Assembly: GCA_905214875.1 (NCBI GenBank)
Contig: CAJMNR010000063.1
Location: forward strand, 1 to 14,751
Reading direction: 5' to 3'
Origin: an uncultured bacterium
GTDB taxonomy: Bacteria > Bacillota > Clostridia > Lachnospirales > Lachnospiraceae
DNA length: 14,751 nt
The notes below the pieces were generated by a model that saw only the letters and a program-made list of their open reading frames with translations, ran no database searches and was not told where the DNA came from. The translations under genes and the position numbers were made by a program. Of this stretch, positions 1-6,801 are shown one piece after another (the first letter of the stretch is position 1; each line of letters opens with the position of its first letter).

Positions 1-500
1 ATGGAAATAACGTCGGTACCCATACTCATAATGATGTATCCGTATAATGTATTTACAAAATTAAGTTTTGTCATAATTTCATATACTGCAACCTGCATTG
101 CAATACCTGGTAACAACGCTGCAAATGTAAACATGTTTCGAATCAATGCATTGCCTGGGAACTTAAAGCGGCTAAGAACATAGGCTAGCTGTGTACCGAT
201 AATTACTGATCCTAACAAAACAAATACTAAAATGATAATAGAATTACGGAAAGCTACTCCCATATTTGCTTGGTTAAACGCATCTACGAAGTTATCAAAA
301 TTCAGCCAGCTAGAAGGCAAGGTCATAACGCTTGTGCTTTGATACTCCTCTTCCGTCTTAAATGCTGTAATTACACAGGATACTACTGGAATCAGCGCAC
401 AAAAAGAGAAGAATAATAAGGAGAAATATTTTACGACTGTCCACACAATCGTAGAGGCACTATATCTTTTTCTTCTTTTTTTCAAAGCATTTTTCTTCAT
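1..500 (-). CDS. Sugar ABC transporter permease, MalG-type (partial, C-terminus beyond window)
   Basis: The frame runs from an ATG at 500 to the left window edge without a stop, giving about 166 residues. It is the inner-membrane permease of a CUT1-type carbohydrate importer. A basic N-terminus (KKNALKKRRKR) precedes a first membrane segment at about residues 20-45, then a loop containing FKTEEEY, a second hydrophobic segment, and GTQLAYVLSRFKFPGN, which is typical of MalG-family proteins. The EAA loop that contacts the ATPase lies in the missing part; full-length relatives are usually 270-300 residues. The start overlaps the stop of the upstream permease by 4 bp (ATGA), and an AAAGGAAG ribosome binding site lies within the end of that gene, so the two are translationally coupled and presumably form a heterodimer. 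The sugar cannot be read from the sequence. Confidence 0.9.
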   Translation of the reverse strand, partial: MKKNALKKRRKRYSASTIVWTVVKYFSLLFFSFCALIPVVSCVITAFKTEEEYQSTSVMTLPSSWLNFDNFVDAFNQANMGVAFRNSIIILVFVLLGSVIIGTQLAYVLSRFKFPGNALIRNMFTFAALLPGIAMQVAVYEIMTKLNFVNTLYGYIIMSMGTDVIS

Positions 501-1501
501 ACTGCTGCACTTCCTTTCCGATTAAAGAACATTCTCTTTCTTACAGGTCTTAACTTTGCATCCTTACTTCCATATTCGTCGTCTGATTTACGGAAGATAA
601 ATTTAAAGAATAACTTCTGTAAAATGGTACAGATAATGATAATACCTAATAAGAAGATTGCCATAGCAGATGCCAGACCTACTTTTTGATTTGTATGGGC
701 AATCGTATTCATTACAACGAAATACGTTCCTGTTCCATTTGCACCGTTTGTAATAACGAATGGTGCTTCAAATGCACTTAAGGATCCAGTAATGGAAAGA
801 ATGACATTCAATGTTACGATTGTCTTAATGCTTGGCAAGATAATATATTTAAATTGGTGAAATTTATTTGCACCATCAATTTCTGCTGCTTCATATAACG
901 TAGAATCTACCGACATCATAGCGCCGATAAATAAGATCATATTCTGGCCAAAGTATCTCCATACGGAACTGCCTACCAAAGACCAGTTGTTAATGGATTG
1001 ATCTTTTAACCAATAAGGCAAATTATCCAATTGGAATCCACACCATTGTAATACCGTATCGAATACATATCCTCTGGTGAAGAAAAATTTAAAGATAAAA
1101 CCGATTGCAATACCATTGATTAAATAAGGGAAGAACATTGCCCCTTTAAAGAAATTACCAGCTTTTACTTTAAAGCTTAAAATCGTTGCAAGATATAATG
1201 CTAAAACAATTTGAAAAACAGAGCCCGCCATATAGTATAAACTTAGCTTTAACGCTCCGACGATATCATCTCTAGCGAAGAGTGCCTTATAGTTATCCAA
1301 TCCAACGAACACCCTCTCGCCTATGTATTTCATTTTATAAAAACTGTATTTTATCATTTCGCAAAAAGGAAGATAGGTAAATGTCAAAAGCAAAACCAGA
1401 GGTATCACTGTAAATGCCAGAATTATGACTGCACGCTGCCCTTTTCTGCTTTTTAGCCACTGACCAAATGTTTTCTTTTTTGCTACCCTTACTTGTGCCA
1501 T
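497..1501 (-). CDS. Sugar ABC transporter permease, MalF/UgpA-type
   Basis: This is the first permease of a CUT1-type sugar importer, 334 residues from the chosen start. About six membrane segments are visible. The EAA loop, EAAEIDGANKFHQFKYIILP, lies near residues 204-223 and is the docking site for the ATPase. The C-terminal tail is rich in Lys and Arg. An upstream in-frame ATG at 1516 would give 339 residues, but the six-G Shine-Dalgarno at 1509-1514 lies inside that extension and is correctly spaced for the ATG at 1501, so 1501 is preferred. It lies about 100 bp downstream of the binding-protein gene, separated by a stem-loop, and overlaps the MalG-type gene by 4 bp. No ATP-binding subunit is encoded in the window. 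Family is certain; substrate is unknown. Confidence 0.92.
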   Translation of the reverse strand: MAQVRVAKKKTFGQWLKSRKGQRAVIILAFTVIPLVLLLTFTYLPFCEMIKYSFYKMKYIGERVFVGLDNYKALFARDDIVGALKLSLYYMAGSVFQIVLALYLATILSFKVKAGNFFKGAMFFPYLINGIAIGFIFKFFFTRGYVFDTVLQWCGFQLDNLPYWLKDQSINNWSLVGSSVWRYFGQNMILFIGAMMSVDSTLYEAAEIDGANKFHQFKYIILPSIKTIVTLNVILSITGSLSAFEAPFVITNGANGTGTYFVVMNTIAHTNQKVGLASAMAIFLLGIIIICTILQKLFFKFIFRKSDDEYGSKDAKLRPVRKRMFFNRKGSAAV

Positions 1502-1537
1502 GCATTGTCCCCCCATTTTAATTAACTATTCACATAA

Positions 1538-1571
1538 ATCAGGCAGGCAGATTTGACTCTACCTGCCTGAT
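1538..1571 (-). terminator. Stem-loop between binding-protein and permease genes
   Basis: Arms 1538-1551 and 1558-1571 form a 14-bp stem with a 6-nt loop. In DNA and on the plus strand there is one C.A mismatch, but in minus-strand RNA that position is a G-U wobble, so the stem is continuous only in the transcript of the transporter operon. It starts 32 bases after the binding-protein stop. No proper U-tract follows (UUUAUGUG), so it is better read as an attenuating or 3'-end-protecting hairpin than a full terminator. Such a hairpin would raise binding-protein mRNA relative to permease mRNA, an arrangement common in CUT1 operons. The structure is seen; the role is inferred. Confidence 0.7.
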
Positions 1572-1603
1572 CGGTTCATTGAACTATAGAAACATTTGGC
1601 TCA

Positions 1604-2998
1604 TTATTTCTGCTCGATACCATCTTCTTTTTGTGCATCTGACCATTTTTTATTCCAATCATTCATGATTTCATCAAAAGTCTTATCTTTCTTAGATGCA
1701 TGCTCAACAATTGTAAGAACTTTATCATTACCACCATTGTTAACCATTAACTCTGAGTCAGCATTTAACGTATTTAATACATCCTCTTCGCCTTCTACAG
1801 AAGGATCATCTTCGATAAATTCAACATTGCTAAATTCAGCATACGTTTCAGGTAACTCAGTGTTTTCTTTATCTACACACATTGCACCTTCATTAGTTGC
1901 CCATCCGGATTCCTCAGTTAACCATTTTACAAATAGCATAGAAGCTTTTTGATTATCAGAAGATGATTTTACATTGATTGCATAGTTGTAATCACCTGCA
2001 GATGCTGTATATTGTTTTCCGTTTACTGTGATTGGGAATGGCATATAACCTACATCGTCTGGATGGTCACCAGCAGATTTCATTTGTGAATATGCCCATG
2101 ATCCAAGTGCCATACATCCAATCTTACCACTATTCAACATTCCCTTGCTGCCTTCCCAGTCTGTTGTGGAATAATCCTCTTCTGTTAATCCATTGGCTAC
2201 TGCATCATATAAAATCTTATATACGTTATATGCATGAGTGCCATCTCCAGGATCTGCAAATGGTGCTGCTGAATGAAGTAATGTCTGATTCATAAACTTC
2301 GAATCACCGGTTGCAGTTCCACCAATATAGGCATCCCATGCACCCATTGTCCATTTTGCTGCATAGTTTGTATATAATGGAATTGCATCTGTTTTATCTT
2401 TAATTAATTGAAGGTCTTTCATGAATTCTTCTGGTGTCTTTGGAAGTGTATCAATACCTGCTTTTTTGAATACTGCTTTGTTGTAAACCAATCCTAATGC
2501 ATTTCCCATACAAGCAACACCGTAATCTTGGCCTTTGTATTCCCATGCATTAGCATATTTAACTTCTTTCTTCATTGTCTCTGTGTCACCATATGACAAG
2601 AAATATGTACTTAATTCTTTTTTATCAATTGCTGGGATATACATGATATCGCCCCAGTCTCCACCTTGCAGACGGATTAAAGCATTGTTTGCATAATCTG
2701 TATCAGCTTCGATTTCTACCTTGATATCAGGATACAGCTTGTTAAAGTCTGCAACGTATTCGTCCCATTTCTTTCCTGGGTAATCAGCCTGAGCCATATC
2801 AGTTCTACAATTGTAAAAATGAATGGTAGTCTTAATATCCTTGAAGTCTTCCCCAACTTTAATATCTGCATAGTTAAGTGTTTTCTGGCTGGCTTCCTTT
2901 GGTTCGTTTTCTACCTTCTCACTCTTACCACCACAGCCAACAAGTGATGCAGTCATTGCAACTGCTAAAATTGTCCCCATTAATTTTTTGCTCTTCAC
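1604..2998 (-). CDS. Extracellular solute-binding lipoprotein, family 1 (sugar ABC transporter)
   Basis: A 464-residue family 1 substrate-binding protein that captures a sugar outside the cell and delivers it to the adjacent permeases. The N-terminus is a lipoprotein signal peptide: basic MKSKK, a hydrophobic stretch, and lipobox LVGC at residues 19-22, followed by a charged linker. The body has the expected elements, including FNKLYPDIKVEIEAD, NKAVFKKAGIDTLPKTPEEF and a C-terminal KASMLFVKWL segment. The start is a GTG at 2998 with AAGGAGG seven bases upstream. An ATG two bases further upstream is followed at once by TGA and cannot be used. A probable promoter lies at 3043-3073. It is the promoter-proximal gene of the importer, followed by a stem-loop and two permeases. 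Many such proteins bind oligosaccharides, but the ligand is not deducible here. Confidence 0.95.
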   Translation of the reverse strand: MKSKKLMGTILAVAMTASLVGCGGKSEKVENEPKEASQKTLNYADIKVGEDFKDIKTTIHFYNCRTDMAQADYPGKKWDEYVADFNKLYPDIKVEIEADTDYANNALIRLQGGDWGDIMYIPAIDKKELSTYFLSYGDTETMKKEVKYANAWEYKGQDYGVACMGNALGLVYNKAVFKKAGIDTLPKTPEEFMKDLQLIKDKTDAIPLYTNYAAKWTMGAWDAYIGGTATGDSKFMNQTLLHSAAPFADPGDGTHAYNVYKILYDAVANGLTEEDYSTTDWEGSKGMLNSGKIGCMALGSWAYSQMKSAGDHPDDVGYMPFPITVNGKQYTASAGDYNYAINVKSSSDNQKASMLFVKWLTEESGWATNEGAMCVDKENTELPETYAEFSNVEFIEDDPSVEGEEDVLNTLNADSELMVNNGGNDKVLTIVEHASKKDKTFDEIMNDWNKKWSDAQKEDGIEQK

Positions 2999-3015
2999 AT
3001 TAACTCCTCCTTAAA

Positions 3016-3031
3016 AATTAATTGATTAATT
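3016..3031. promoter_or_regulatory. AT-rich palindrome in the binding-protein leader (possible operator)
   Basis: Two perfect 7-bp arms, AATTAAT and ATTAATT, are separated by two bases. The palindrome sits between the probable transcription start and the Shine-Dalgarno of the binding-protein gene, a position where a repressor could act. It lacks the central CG usual in LacI-family operators, and palindromes arise easily in such AT-rich DNA. The symmetry is seen; operator function is a guess. Confidence 0.25.
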
Positions 3032-3042
3032 AGCTTAATTAC

Positions 3043-3073
3043 ATTATAATCTAATAAGTAAATTAATCATCAA
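3043..3073 (-). promoter_or_regulatory. Probable promoter of the sugar transporter operon
   Basis: A perfect -10 box TATAAT (3043-3048, minus strand) lies 19 bases from a weak -35 TTGATG (3068-3073). The long spacer and weak -35 suggest a promoter that depends on an activator, which would fit the divergent AraC-type gene next to it. The implied leader before the GTG start is roughly 35-40 nt. Activator dependence is inference. Confidence 0.5.
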
Positions 3074-3181
3074 ACGTTCTTGCTATTAATCTATCATTAT
3101 TGATTCCACTTGTTACTTTCATATACTTTGACTATTTTTAACTATGTTTTTTGTGTATATTGTACATAAGGAGGTATATTC

Positions 3182-4111
3182 ATGAACTTTAAAGCCCAGT
3201 TAAATAAATCTGTATTACAGGGTAAAAAGATTAATTTTGAAGCAGAACCTAGCATTTTAATTCCTAATTTATATGAATGCGAAACTTCTGTTCCACCGAC
3301 ATTTCTTAAGTTACTTGGGGGAGGAACTACTCTTTGCGATTATCCATTTTCATTCTCCTTCTCTTCCTTAAACTGTAATCTAATTCTATACACGCTTTCG
3401 GGAAGCTGTCAGCTTTCCTCCAGACATTTTACCGGCACCATTGGCACCCAAACGGGAATTGTATTAAATTGCAAAGAGCCATTCACCTTGCAAACATCCG
3501 TACTCCCCTGGAAATTCAAATTATTTTTTATTGCCGGAAGCGACTTGGATGCGTTTAACTCATTAACCCCACATTTCATTACTCAATTTACAATCTCTGA
3601 TCATTCCTCTCTTCAGCAGTATTTCTCCAAGCTTTCAGGGATTTCTACTCACTACTCAGCAAATGACGCACTTATCATGCACAAGGCATTAACCGACCTC
3701 CTCTGTGAACTCTACAAAGAATACATACCGACTTCTGATACTTCTTTCGTTACTTCCACTCCTACTTATTTAGTTGAACTTAAAAATTACTTAGATCATA
3801 ATTATCAGGAAGTATTTTCTCTGGATGATTTTGAAGATACGTTAAAAGTGAATAAGTACCGCCTCTGTCGAGAATTTTCAAAAACATATGGCGCACCACC
3901 TCTACGTTATCTCAAACAGAAAAGAATCGAGATAGCAAAAGAAATGCTGCTTACCACAGATTATAATATCCATGAAATAAGCAGCATGATTGGCTATAAG
4001 AATACAACCCACTTTATTAATTTGTTTAAGAAGAGTACTGGACTGACTCCACATAGCTTTAAACAAACGGTATTGGAGTCCCAATCTTCTTCGCACTCTC
4101 CCGTTCAATAA
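3182..4111 (+). CDS. AraC-family transcriptional regulator
   Basis: A 309-residue regulator and the only plus-strand gene here. The N-terminal ~190 residues form a poorly conserved sensor region, probably a cupin-like effector domain, but I do not recognise a specific ligand motif. The C-terminal ~100 residues are a classical AraC DNA-binding domain with two helix-turn-helix units: the first around 213-235 (SLDDFEDTLKVNKYRLCREF) and the second around 262-285, ending in the family signature GYKNTTHFINLFKKSTGLTP. The start is fixed by AAGGAGG seven bases upstream. It is transcribed divergently from the sugar importer across a 183-bp AT-rich gap, the usual arrangement for a local activator. Its 3' end overlaps the opposite-strand lacI-type gene by 53 bp. 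I could not identify a convincing promoter for it. Confidence 0.93.
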   Translation: MNFKAQLNKSVLQGKKINFEAEPSILIPNLYECETSVPPTFLKLLGGGTTLCDYPFSFSFSSLNCNLILYTLSGSCQLSSRHFTGTIGTQTGIVLNCKEPFTLQTSVLPWKFKLFFIAGSDLDAFNSLTPHFITQFTISDHSSLQQYFSKLSGISTHYSANDALIMHKALTDLLCELYKEYIPTSDTSFVTSTPTYLVELKNYLDHNYQEVFSLDDFEDTLKVNKYRLCREFSKTYGAPPLRYLKQKRIEIAKEMLLTTDYNIHEISSMIGYKNTTHFINLFKKSTGLTPHSFKQTVLESQSSSHSPVQ

Positions 4112-5099
4112 GTTTTCCACCAACAACGACTCTTCCGGTGGAATAGTTCTGATTTTTAATTTTATGAAGCAGTATATGAATAGCATGTTTGGCCATCTCA
4201 TCCATATTAATTGCATACGTGGTAATTCCAATGGTCATAAACTGGTCTATAATAAAATCATCAAACCCTACGACTGATATATCACCAGGCACTGAATATC
4301 CTGCTTCATTAAGCTTTGTTATCATATAACTAGCAGCTAGATCGCAGTTGCAAAAAAATGCAGTCGGCATGTCCTTCGGAAGGATAAATTTTTCTTGACG
4401 GTCTAGCTGGCTGGATTCTCGATCTCGATCGTCTATCACCCATTCCTCTTTCCATTCGACACCATGTTCCATAAGTGATTTTAAATACCCTAGAAAACGT
4501 TCATCAATACTTGCAGTTACAAGTCTTGTACCAACAAATCCAATCTTTTTATGTCCTAACGAGAAGAGATAATTGGTCATCTGATATCCGCCATATAAAT
4601 TATCGGATACGACAGATTCAAAACTGCGGTCCATATTGGAGGTATCCAATTCCACAAAAGGAAGGCTCAGATTGCCGGTTAAGAAATTATCGTATTTTTT
4701 CTTAAATGTTCCCATGATGATTAAGCCATCAATTTTTTCCTCCTGTACGATTTGCGGCATCTTGCATGCCAGTTCATCTTCTGCATTAACTACTTCCAAA
4801 ATCACAAAACTCTTTTTCTTTTTTGCTCGCTGTACAATATGCTGATATAACTTCCAATAAAACGACTGGTTTTCCGTTAAATATTTTTCAGCAACTACAA
4901 TTCCAAGGACATAACTTTCTTTGATTTCTGTTACTTTTGTCTTTGTCTTTTTTTCGTATCCCATTTCCGTTGCCAAATCTAAAATCTTTTGTCTTACTTC
5001 CTCACTTACACCCTTTTGTCCTGATAATGCCTTAGACACCGTTACGATACTAACCCCCACCTTGGTTGCTATATCTTCCATCTTGACTGTTCTACTCAT
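4059..5099 (-). CDS. LacI-family transcriptional regulator
   Basis: A 346-residue LacI/GalR-type regulator. Residues 7-27 form the helix-turn-helix (MEDIATKVGVSIVTVSKALSG), followed by the hinge region and GYEKKT. The rest is a periplasmic-binding-protein-like effector domain with typical blocks: IDGLIIMGT, VVSDNLYGGYQMTNYLFSLGHKKIGFVG, AFFCNCDLAASYMITKLNEAG, DISVVGFDDF and, near the end, GGKLIERESAKK. The effector is probably a sugar, given the neighbouring importer, but this is inference. AAGGTGA lies six bases before the start. The gene begins 37 bp after the membrane-anchored protein gene on the same strand, so the two may be co-transcribed. The last ~10 residues beyond the usual RES end are encoded inside the zone overlapping the opposite-strand AraC gene. 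Confidence 0.94.
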   Translation of the reverse strand: MSRTVKMEDIATKVGVSIVTVSKALSGQKGVSEEVRQKILDLATEMGYEKKTKTKVTEIKESYVLGIVVAEKYLTENQSFYWKLYQHIVQRAKKKKSFVILEVVNAEDELACKMPQIVQEEKIDGLIIMGTFKKKYDNFLTGNLSLPFVELDTSNMDRSFESVVSDNLYGGYQMTNYLFSLGHKKIGFVGTRLVTASIDERFLGYLKSLMEHGVEWKEEWVIDDRDRESSQLDRQEKFILPKDMPTAFFCNCDLAASYMITKLNEAGYSVPGDISVVGFDDFIIDQFMTIGITTYAINMDEMAKHAIHILLHKIKNQNYSTGRVVVGGKLIERESAKKIGTPIPFV

Positions 5100-5136
5100 A
5101 TCTATTCACCTTGGCTCTCATTTATATTTTGCTGTC

Positions 5137-5796
5137 TTACATTATTAAACTTAGTATCTTTTTTGCATTTTCCTGTCTTTGGGTATTACCGGCACAACCG
5201 ATGACTGGATGCTCTAAACTACCTGCTAACTCGCTATATTCTGCATTTTTTTCAATTCTAAGTCCATAAGGAAGAACCTCTCCTTGTCCTGTTTCCTTAT
5301 CTTCAAAGGATATTTCATCATTATCCTTATACCCTGCTGTATATATGAGTTTTTCCTTATTTTCCTCTAATGTAGTTTTATCCATTACCTGACTTAGGTC
5401 CTGCATAAATCCGTATGCTGCTAATTGTTTAAAGGTCTCTTCGTCTGCTATGATTAAATCAATCTGTTTGCTGCTTAATAAAACCTCTAGTTTATGTATT
5501 CCATCCTCTGAAGTATAAAAAGAATCATCAATCATTACCGAAGTATGGTTCCCGTCATTTCCAAGGGCCTCTTCTAATTGCTGTTCTAATTTCTTTACTT
5601 CTTTTTCTTGCAAAGCCTCATCAATACAAGCCACATAAAGGCTCGTCTCTTTTTTATGTAGCAGGTTAAAACATACATATACAATCAGTGCAACCGCTAC
5701 TAGGATACATATTGTCTTAACCAAATAATAGTCCTTGAAATATATTAGCTTCTGCTCTTTACTAAGTGTTTTCCAACTATTCTCCTTATCTTTCAT
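5137..5796 (-). CDS. Membrane-anchored protein of unknown function, extracellular domain resembling part of a solute-binding protein
   Basis: I do not recognise this 219-residue protein as a named family. The N-terminus is charged and aromatic (KEQKLIYFKDYYLVK), then one hydrophobic segment at about 27-46, then HKK, so a single-pass membrane anchor with the C-terminal ~170 residues probably outside. The outer part has a helical acidic stretch (KEVKKLEQQLEEAL). Segments such as QIDLIIADEETFKQLAAYGFMQDLS and NTQRQENAKKILSLI recall the domain edges of solute-binding proteins, but it is far shorter (family 1 proteins exceed 400 residues) and lacks a lipobox. It has its own near-consensus promoter and ends 37 bp before the LacI-type gene. 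A ligand-binding or sensing role linked to that regulator is possible but unproven. Confidence 0.8.
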   Translation of the reverse strand: MKDKENSWKTLSKEQKLIYFKDYYLVKTICILVAVALIVYVCFNLLHKKETSLYVACIDEALQEKEVKKLEQQLEEALGNDGNHTSVMIDDSFYTSEDGIHKLEVLLSSKQIDLIIADEETFKQLAAYGFMQDLSQVMDKTTLEENKEKLIYTAGYKDNDEISFEDKETGQGEVLPYGLRIEKNAEYSELAGSLEHPVIGCAGNTQRQENAKKILSLIM

Positions 5797-5832
5797 TTAC
5801 CCTCTCTTTTCCTCTTTATTGTCTTTTATAAA

Positions 5833-5861
5833 AGTATAGCTATTTCTAAAAATCATGTCAA
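5833..5861 (-). promoter_or_regulatory. Strong sigma-70-type promoter for the membrane-anchored protein (and possibly lacI)
   Basis: TTGACA (5856-5861) and TATACT (5833-5838) on the minus strand are separated by exactly 17 bases. This is the best promoter match in the window. Transcription would start near 5826, about 30 bases before the ATG at 5796, with GAGAGG as ribosome binding site. Confidence 0.85.
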
Positions 5862-5913
5862 TGTATTTACCTAAATGATATAGTAATTTAATGTTTTTTT
5901 ACCTTAATGCTTT

Positions 5914-6729
5914 TTAACACTTCCCACAATTTTTACACCCATTGCAAGAATTCCTTCTCGCACAAGTCGCACATCGCTTTTGAATTCTTAGGTGGCTCGT
6001 ATCCTCTGGTGGATACTGCAATCCGGACAGCTTCGCTTGAATCTGCTGATATGCCTTGCATATATGATACGTCTTATTCTCTTTTACAAATACATTTCCC
6101 GTACCAATCCACTGAAATCTCACCTCATGCTGTTTACATTGTTCATAGAGAGATTTAATCCATTCATAATGGCAAGGACGTGTTCCTTCATAGTTTTCGC
6201 CATCCGCCAACACATGCTTGATCTGACCTGTCTTTAGATATGGCTTGAGGTCTATTGCTGAAAGAATTGGTGCGCACATGACAGCCTTATATTGAAATGG
6301 TAATTCTAAAAGAATTGGAATTCTCTCTTCTACTCGTTTCTGATTCTCTGCCGTAACACAGAACCTCACATTCTTCCATCCTTCGCCCCAATCCCAAGGA
6401 AGTCTTTCCTTTACATTGTGAATTCGCTTTGTCTGGAGCCAGAATGTAACGTCTGGTCGTAATCGGATCATCTGCCATATATCGTCTCTCCATTCATCGG
6501 CCTCTTCTATGAAAAAGTCAGAAGTCATGCATACCAAAAGCTGCTCTCCGCTTTTTACCTTATATTGTCCGTCTCTTGTCTTCTTAAGTGGAAGATTAAA
6601 TGAACTCTTTACTTTATAGATTTGACTGCCGTCCTTTTCATACCTGGCATCTAAATAATACATATAACAATTCTCGCAGCCTTCGCTGTATTTTTTGCAG
6701 CCATGCCAAGGGTTCCATGTTGGATCCAT
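5914..6729 (-). CDS. DUF5131 family protein (phage Gp37/Gp68-like)
   Basis: A 271-residue protein whose N-terminus, MDPTWNPWHGCKKYSEGCENC, carries the hallmark of the DUF5131 (Gp37/Gp68) family. Cysteines 11, 18 and 21 form CX6CX2C followed by Y, reminiscent of the iron-sulfur motif of radical SAM proteins though with different spacing. Inner blocks (LLVCMTSDFF, TFWLQTKR, RFCVTAENQKR, FQWIGTGN) also fit the family. The C-terminus adds six cysteines (253, 256, 262, 265, 268, 271), a possible second metal site. An upstream ATG at 6753 would add eight residues, but GGAGGG lies within them and fits the ATG at 6729. The biochemical activity of the family is not established to my knowledge. It stands alone, behind a terminator, with no phage genes and no adjacent three-Cys-motif partner gene. 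Confidence 0.88.
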   Translation of the reverse strand: MDPTWNPWHGCKKYSEGCENCYMYYLDARYEKDGSQIYKVKSSFNLPLKKTRDGQYKVKSGEQLLVCMTSDFFIEEADEWRDDIWQMIRLRPDVTFWLQTKRIHNVKERLPWDWGEGWKNVRFCVTAENQKRVEERIPILLELPFQYKAVMCAPILSAIDLKPYLKTGQIKHVLADGENYEGTRPCHYEWIKSLYEQCKQHEVRFQWIGTGNVFVKENKTYHICKAYQQIQAKLSGLQYPPEDTSHLRIQKRCATCARRNSCNGCKNCGKC

Positions 6730-6762
6730 GCTTTTCTCCCTCCTTTTCATCATTTTAATGTT

Positions 6763-6792
6763 AAAAATGGACAGCTAATTCTTTAGCTGCCC
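6763..6792 (-). terminator. Intrinsic terminator after the methyltransferase gene
   Basis: Arms 6769-6778 and 6783-6792 form a 10-bp stem (one G-U in the minus-strand RNA) with a 4-nt loop, followed by AUUUUU on the minus strand. It begins 9 bases after the methyltransferase stop. Only 33 bases separate it from the DUF5131 start, leaving little room for a separate promoter. Confidence 0.85.
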
Positions 6793-6801
6793 GATTTCAT
6801 A

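Noticed and set aside
3068..3085. Candidate catabolite (cre) or LacI operator around AAACGTTC
   Set aside because: Alignment to the cre pattern fails at several fixed positions, and the symmetry around the central CG extends only three bases on each side.
3125..3160. TTGACT and TATATT as a promoter for the AraC-type gene
   Set aside because: The spacer would be 22 bases and no alternative pair at 16-18 bases scores well; I leave the promoter undefined.
3902..4231. Minus-strand open frame of 109 residues across the AraC/LacI junction
   Set aside because: It overlaps two well-supported genes in another frame, has no ribosome binding site, and shows no domain.
5914..6729. Prophage or defence island suggested by a Gp37/Gp68-like protein
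   Set aside because: No integrase, structural phage genes, toxin pairs, nucleases or direct-repeat borders are seen; the flanking genes are ordinary chromosomal ones.
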